This document shows positions 58,393 through 64,000 of a DNA stretch of 64,000 bases, one piece after another (the stretch's first letter is position 1; every line of letters starts with the position of its first letter). The translations under genes were made by a program, and so were the position numbers. The DNA comes from Chytridium lagenaria (taxonomy: Eukaryota > Chytridiomycota > Chytridiomycetes > Chytridiales > Chytridiaceae), in NCBI GenBank assembly GCA_025449115.1, contig JAHLKC010000029.1, positions 62,001-126,000 on the forward strand, in the 5' to 3' direction. Below the pieces are notes generated by a model. That model did not search any database and was not told the origin of the DNA. It saw nothing but the letters and a program-made list of their open reading frames with translations.

Positions 58393-59012
58393 CTTGTGCG
58401 CGTTTTTTGCATTTTGTGAATAAATAAAATAAATTGAATACATATTATGTAATTAATTAATTAATAAAGTAATAATTAATTAATAGTATGTACTTAAATT
58501 GAAAAAGCAATAATAATAATAAATATTGTTTCACAAACACATGTGAGAATGGATTTGAATATTTTATTATTATTTTATTAAATATTTAAAAAGCCTCCTT
58601 TTATTAATATTACTTGATGACTTACCAAGCGCGTCATTTCAACAGTGGTTCCTTTTTTTTTTTTTTTTTTATATTTTATATATTTGGTGTGTGCGCTTAG
58701 TATTATTGTTGGGGTTTTTTTGGTTTATTAGTTTGATTTGCTTCAACTTGCTTGCTTACTTGCTTGCTTGCTAGTAACTATATAGTCAACTACACTACAC
58801 TACACTACCTCAGTGCTGCTGCTACTACTGCTACTACTGCCTGCGCCTGTGACGGGTTGCCATTCTTATTTAGCTTGGTGCTGTCTGCTGTCACTGATCA
58901 TTCATCCCAACTTTCTTTGGGGGGTGGTGGTCGTGGCGGTTGTTGTTGTTGTGGTGGTGGTTGCAGCAGGTCGTAATCAGGGTGGGAAGGAACGAACGGA
59001 CGGAAGAAAGAA
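58393..59012. other. Intergenic, AT-rich with simple repeats
   Basis: Divergent spacer. It contains TTAATTAATTAAT runs (58449-58487), a T-run of about 18 (58653-58670), CTTG repeats (58750-58772), and CACTACACTACACTAC (58792-58808). No gene is recognised. Confidence 0.55.
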
Positions 59013-60020
59013 TAATGATGGGCGACGATGCAAAGAATAGAGTCAACGCCTCTGTCAGTGAATGTGATTCAAAGAGAATAGGAGGAGCAGCAGATGAGGA
59101 TGCTTCTGCTAGAGTAATGGAGGATGGAAGAAAAGACTTTTCCTTTAGAGAGCATGAGGTAGAGGGGTGGTCAGAGGATGACGAAGTCGAGGAGGAGGAC
59201 CGATTGAGGCGTGGTAACTGGGACCTCAACATGCATCCAGAATCAGTCGCGGCTCATGCAGCCGAACCTCATGCTTCCTCACAGCTTCCTTATTCTGTGA
59301 CAAGCTTCGATGGTAAGGTGATCAAGCTTTTCCCACGCTAGCTTTATTAAAGAAATGATCTGACATCCTGCTTAAGACCCCGCACCGTATGCCAACACTG
59401 TAAGCAGCAACGCTGACCGGATACCTCCAGTCTTTAGCTATCATACATCGGATTGGGTGGCCGCCAATGCCATAATCGCGTCACAGTCTGTCGGCTTCCC
59501 AGATCATCCGCACCAGGGCCTCTCAAATCACCACTACGCCATGCCACCCCCATTATCAACTGCCATGCCACCGTCCCTCTTCAGCCCCTACTTTCCAGAC
59601 CCTCATCACTCCATGCCCTACTCAGTCTACCCTTCAACCTCCCGCATTCCTGCGCATCCCCTTCCTCCCTTGTCAGCCCATCCCCCGCCCCCATTATTCC
59701 CATCACATCCATACCGTTTCTACGCTCCTTCTCAACCGTTCCCATACCCGTCACAACCACCCATGTCCACCGACGCTTTTCAGAGACGTGGAAATGTGGG
59801 GGGTCGACCACCAGAGAGACCAAAGAAACATCGACAACCGCCTCCACTGCCAACGCCGTTTTCCACGACGGAGAGAATATATCTGGGGATTCGGCTTTAT
59901 ATGGTCATGATGGTGAGGTCGCTCACTGATCCTATGGATGCCGTGAAAGAGGGATTTGCGATTGTGGTGGCGTGGATTGTGTGCTTGTGGGCTGTGTCTA
60001 TTGGTATCGGTGGAGTGTTG
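59013..60020 (+). CDS. Acidic/Pro-rich protein with membrane span; possibly N-terminal part of the GT2 gene
   Basis: ATG at 59013: MMGDDAKNRVNASVSECDSK, then a very acidic segment (GWSEDDEVEEEDRL). An intron from 59313 (GTAAGG donor) to 59376 joins TSFD to DPAPYANTVSSNADRI in frame. Exon 2 is Pro/His/Ser/Tyr-rich (PSLFSPYFPDPHHSMPYSVY) and ends with the helix TDPMDAVKEGFAIVVAWIVC and LWAVSIGIGGVLLG, a membrane span. A GTAATT donor near 60026 and a TTATAG acceptor at 60079 lead toward the glycosyltransferase region, but the frame of that join does not match the GT2 frame without a shift. It is therefore either a separate gene or the cytosolic/TM anchor of the next one. Confidence 0.45.
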
Positions 60021-60139
60021 CTGGGTAATTTTACCACGTTCATTACGGTAACCGTCTTTCCCTTCTTACTTTCTTATAGAGGGCTTGTTTGCCGTCTTAT
60101 GTTTTACTAATCAAGTACCCAACAGTTTCGATCCCCACC

Positions 60140-62244
60140 ATGCCTCACCCTTCCCAATCTTCCCCAACCCGGTATCGGTCGCCCTCTCAAATTTCCATAG
60201 TTCTCGCCACGCTGAACGACGCGAGTTGTATTGTTCGCACGCTTATTCAACTTCAGCAGGGTCGACTTGCTGATTCGCGCGACGTTTGCGTCGAGGTGAT
60301 TGTCGTTGACGGTGGTTCCGTTGATGGTACCTTGGCTTGTGTTCAGAGATTAGAGGGAATGGGCTATATGATTATTGAATGCGTTGCAGGGTCTAGGGCG
60401 AAGAGGCTGAATGTGGGAGCCAAGATGGCGAGAGCGATTTTGTGCTTTTTATGCATGCCGATACCTTACTGGTAAGTCTATTTAGCTTGTGTGTCTTTTC
60501 AAACCATGTCTTTTTCCAATCTGTATATTAAATGAATCATTTTATTTAATTCTACAGCCCTGATGGATACGACCGTATGATTGTAGAGACCCTCACACAC
60601 TGCACCGACGACGCTCCTACATTCGTTGCAGGCGCCTTTGCACTCGACAGCGAATCCGACGAGCCCACGCTTACTCCTCTCCTCTTCACCTCCAACGCCG
60701 CCTCCCGCCTCCTCGACCGCCCCTTCCACCACGCCCAAGCCATCTTCTCCCACATTGAGACCTTCCGCGCTGCCAGCGGATTTCCCGAACAACCCCTCTT
60801 TGAGATGTACGAATACGTCCGACGTGTGCATCGACTTGGTCGAATACGTGTTCTTGGGGAATCTGTGAGGATCTCGTTGGAAGGGGGAAGATGTTTGGGT
60901 GTTGGGGAGGGACCGGCGGATATTTTGAATTTGGCGGGTGGGTTTCCGGGAGATGTAGGGTTGCTTTCTTCACCCCCGTCGTATTCGGCTATCACGGCTG
61001 GGGTGGATGGGGTTTCGGGTTTTAACGCAAAGTATCCGGCGTTGATGGATCACGCGTCGTCTGGGAGGAGTCGAACGTCGACGGGTGGAGCGCCGAGTAT
61101 AAGTAGGGGTCTTGCGTCGCCTTCGTCTGGGATATCGGTGCACACGCATCGATCGACATCGTCTACACATGCTGCTGCTGCTGCTTGGAGTATTGGAATG
61201 AGGTTTGGGGGATTAGGGGGAGCGACGTCGAGAGCAGTGTTGGCGATGAGTTTTTGTGTGGTCATGTATGCGTATTTGGGAATGTCGGCGGAGACGGTGT
61301 ATCGGATTGTGTATGGGACAGAGGGACGGTTGCCGCCGCTTCCACCTGGAGGGAGGTATGCGACTTCGGCGGGCTCGTTGGAGTTGAGGAGTGGAGCGTC
61401 AGCGTCAGAATGTAAGGGGGATATGGAGGAGGGGGAGGAGGAGGGGGAGGGGGAGAGGGACGGATTTGATGGGGAAAGTGATAAAGGATATGGAATGGCG
61501 TCTCTGGAGCATCCTTTGGGGTTGGATGAGGAGAAATATTCTGATGCAGGTGTGGATTGGACGCCGTGGGGGGATGATTCGGAGGCCGTTACACCGCTAT
61601 CCCGATTTCAGCCGACGGCACGGGGTTACGATCTCCACAACGATTCCGCGCCATCCTCCCCCCCGACACGATGCGCATCGCCGTCACTCAGCGACTCCTC
61701 TGCCTCTTGTTCGTTTTCATCCTTCTCTGGATCATCTGAAGGTGGAGCGAGTCGCGCATCCAGCCAGCGTGACGCGTTGACGTACATTACCCGATCGGAT
61801 TCCTCGCAGCTTTCCATTGTCAATGGGATGGCGCTTGTAGGGGATGGGGAGATGCGTCATTCTCGATCCGTGTCATCGAATGGGTCGATGATGTTTTCGC
61901 AAGAGTTTGCGACGATGCCGCATCTGGTGACGCCTTATGGTGGGGAATCGAGGAACCCGTCACCGGCTTTATCGGTTGCTTCGTCGAGATCTATGAGGTC
62001 GACGAGGTATGGGAGGGAGAAGGTTGGAGGGATTTTGTTGACGGCTTCGCCACCGCTTTCGATGCCGTTGTCGCCGCAGCCTTTGGATGCGAATGTGTAT
62101 ACGCAGAATGGGAGGACGGGGAGGACAGGGTCGATGAGTGCGTCGAATATGTATCGACGGAGGGCACAGGGGGTTTCTTTGGCAACGTCACCTACGATGG
62201 TTGCGACGAAGAATGAGGGGGGGATCGGGGGTGTTGTGAGATGA
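60140..62244 (+). CDS. GT2-family glycosyltransferase (TIGR04283-like) with long disordered C-terminal extension
   Basis: The catalytic domain starts soon after the ATG at 60140: ISIVLATLNDASCIVRTLIQ, VEVIVVDGGSVDGTLACVQ (nucleotide-sugar Asp region), SRAKRLNVGAKMA and LFMHADTLL (the HAD form of the DxD metal motif). An intron (60474-60557) leads to PDGYDRMIVETLTH, FVAGAFALDSES, LLFTSNAASRLLDRPFHHAQ, GFPEQPLFEMYEYVRRVHRL and GRIRVLGESVRISLEGGR. This order matches the bacterial TIGR04283 group (rSAM/selenodomain-associated GT2). Where relatives have a PLMED-type acidic pair, this protein has PLFEM. After residue ~250 comes a Ser/Gly-rich linker, a membrane-like stretch (SRAVLAMSFCVVMYAYLGMS), an acidic run and about 280 disordered residues. 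A frame break near 60440-60450 precedes LFMHADT. Acceptor substrate unknown. Confidence 0.75.
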
Positions 62245-62488
62245 TGAAAATGGGTTTTCTTGTATATGTTTTTTGTGGGGGTCGTGTTTTTTATTTTGCA
62301 TGCAAGAATCATAGGTGACGTTGCCATTTCCTGTTGTGTTTCGCATTCATTGTATGTTCAAACCTCTATTCTCCCCTCCGCGTTTTTGTGAGTTTTTTCC
62401 AACTTGTGTTTTTTTTTGGGGGGGATTTTCTTATCGCACTCGCTGTAGTCACACGTACATTCAAAATCAAGTCAAAGCAAACATTTTG

Positions 62489-64000
62489 ATGGCCTCCATC
62501 ATCCAATACTTTGTTGAAGGCAACGAAAAGTTCTATGCCAAAGATGAAATCAAGCAAACCGAGGTGAGATCGCAGACAACACTTTAGCATGACTGAACTC
62601 CATCTCTTTAAAAAGTCCTACTTTGCATCGCACACTCAAGGCTTGAAAGTCGAGGTCAAGTATTCTGGTGAACCACGCGGTAAAGGGCTTTTTGCAAAGG
62701 ACGATGGGTTTCAACCTGGAGAGGTGATATTGATGGAAAAGGGGCTTCTTACGATGCAATCGTTGAGTAACAAGGTATGGGGGGGGTGAATTGGTTCATT
62801 GCATTTCTGATCTTTGGAAAAGGGGGTATCAAAGGTTTGCAGTCAATGCTTGCATTTTGTTGGAGGATTACAGATGCAGGTTTGAAGTGGGGAGTTGAGT
62901 TTGTTTTAAAAGTCGTAGGTTGAACATTTGCTGCAACGATCGCTTTCAGAGGGGGACGTTAAGAAGTTGGAGAAGATTTGGAATAAAGCCAAAAACATAC
63001 ATCCGGCATTCAAGGCAGAGGTGCCATGTGGTAAGCATGTTGAATTCTATGTTTCACTTATGTATTGGAAAAGGTGGCAACTGCCCAGAGGTTTACTGTT
63101 CGGAAGAATGCAAAAAGTTGGATTATGACCATGGTCACGATTTCCTCTGCATGAATAGCCTAAATCCCCATATGCTCGACTTTATCGGTCACTGCAAACA
63201 TACCAACGAGGCGTTTTACCTTGTAGCAAAGCTCTACGCTCGCATCGCAGCCGATGTGAGAAGAAACGGGAAATCGTTAAAGGAAGCGTTACTCCCGTTT
63301 CGACTTTTCGTGAAAGACGTTTGGTGGAATGTGTGCGAACCGAATGAAGAAGAAGATCCGGAAGATTTTAAAGTGATTTTAACGACACTTGTGGAGGATA
63401 CGACGCAAGTGTTTCAGTGGTTATTTTCAGAGGTGAACGAGATTAAAGAAAGTGAGTACACACACACACTTTCATCGCGACTAAAACAAATATGGTTTCA
63501 GTTTTAACGTTCGACTTTTTGGCGCTTATGCTGGGGCTCTTTGAAAGGAATAATGTGTCGATTGTCACGCCGTCCCCGATTTTAGCGATTTTCGGGGATA
63601 TCTCTGGAGAACTTAGTGAACAGATCATTGAACGACTCAAGGCTATTTCGTTGCTTGAGAGGTATGGAATTGGTGGGGATGAAGATTCCGATACAGAGCC
63701 TATGGAGGATTATGAAGATTTTAATCCTCTGTCACCTTTCGAGACATTGATTGCGGAAGGTAATTTTTTTAAAACCCCCCCCCCATACTAACATGTAAGG
63801 TACCGGTCTTCATACCCTCCAAGCGTCGATTAACCATTCTTGCAATCCCAATGCGATTGTGTTTAAAGATGACAGTCATTTAGCTCGGAAATCCGGGGAG
63901 GAGAGTTCCCCCATAAAGCCTGTCTATGATGGAAGGTCTGTTGTGAAAGCGATACGGAGAATTGAACCTGGGGAAGAGATTTTGGTGAGCTATCTCGATG
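62489..64000 (+). CDS. SMYD5-like SET/MYND lysine methyltransferase, 3' end beyond window
   Basis: ATG at 62489 starts a short exon (MASIIQYFVEGNEKFYAKDE), then a GTGAGA donor. The next exons read SYFASHTQGLKVEVKYSGEP and RGKGLFAKDDGFQPGEVILM (start of the SET domain, SAM-binding RGKGLFA), VCSQCLHFVG, a helix insert (EGDVKKLEKIWNKAKNIHPA), GNCPEVYCSEECKKLDYDHG (rest of the MYND zinc site, ending HDFLC), helices (FRLFVKDVWWNVCEP, FDFLALMLGLFERNNVSIV), an acidic loop (GGDEDSDTEPMEDYEDF), then GLHTLQASINHSCNPNAIVF (NHSCxPN) and IRRIEPGEEILVSYLD (catalytic Tyr motif). The split MYND with a helical insert and the acidic loop favour SMYD5 over SMYD1-4. One-base changes occur near 62710 and 62815-62930. 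SMYD5 relatives methylate histones and ribosomal proteins; the target here is unknown. Confidence 0.8.

Overview
The window comes from a fungal nuclear genome, most likely an early-diverging zoosporic (chytrid-like) lineage. Genes are densely packed on both strands and broken by short GT...AG introns (about 40-90 bp). A Zn2Cys6 regulator with a fungal-type regulatory domain points to Fungi. A secreted protein built from paired CxHxxC...WD...C modules, a villidin-like coronin-gelsolin-headpiece protein and multi-TIR proteins are not typical of Dikarya. The lineage is an inference; no rRNA or other marker lies here.

Layout. 1-6 kb: left-truncated RWD-domain gene, a poorly supported S/P/H-rich locus, a secreted GPI-anchored Ser/Thr-rich wall protein and a histidine phosphatase. 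6.2-11.2 kb: a large gene with three TIR-like domains, Tudor/agenet-like segments and a C-terminal SPRY domain, the most novel locus here. 12-20.4 kb: three largely disordered or coiled-coil proteins on the minus strand, one carrying about fifteen RRPSxP-type repeats. 21.3-26.2 kb: P4-ATPase lipid flippase. 26.3-37.3 kb: aldo-keto reductases (one intact-looking, one decayed fragment, two tandem copies each with one lesion) around a full-size ABCB exporter. 37.4-38.9 kb: Imp2-type mitochondrial peptidase and a Rid/YjgF protein. 39-44.7 kb: villidin-like actin-binding protein. 44.8-46.6 kb: membrane protein ending in a CaaX box. 46.7-49.5 kb: Zn2Cys6 regulator. 50-54.6 kb: Mrs2 magnesium channel head-to-head with an HDAC8-like deacetylase. 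54.9-58.4 kb: Ser/Pro-rich single-pass membrane protein with an Ala/Gln-rich tail, and a TMEM42-like transporter. 59-62.2 kb: GT2 glycosyltransferase with a disordered extension, possibly membrane-tethered. 62.5 kb to the edge: a SMYD5-like SET/MYND methyltransferase.

A feature cutting across the window is that many clearly recognisable proteins change reading frame by one base at short homopolymers (positions are listed in the findings). Either the consensus has uncorrected indels or several genes are decaying. The spread over housekeeping genes (Imp2, P4-ATPase, Rid, ABC transporter) favours consensus error. CDS coordinates are therefore gene spans from start to stop, including introns and these frame breaks; exon joins are given only where splice sites are visible.

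Functional links are weak. The only suggestive neighbourhood is the reductase/ABC exporter group at 26-37 kb, which could be a detoxification or metabolite-processing cluster. Two divergent gene pairs (ABC exporter/reductase and Mrs2/HDAC) have start codons only 14-40 bp apart.
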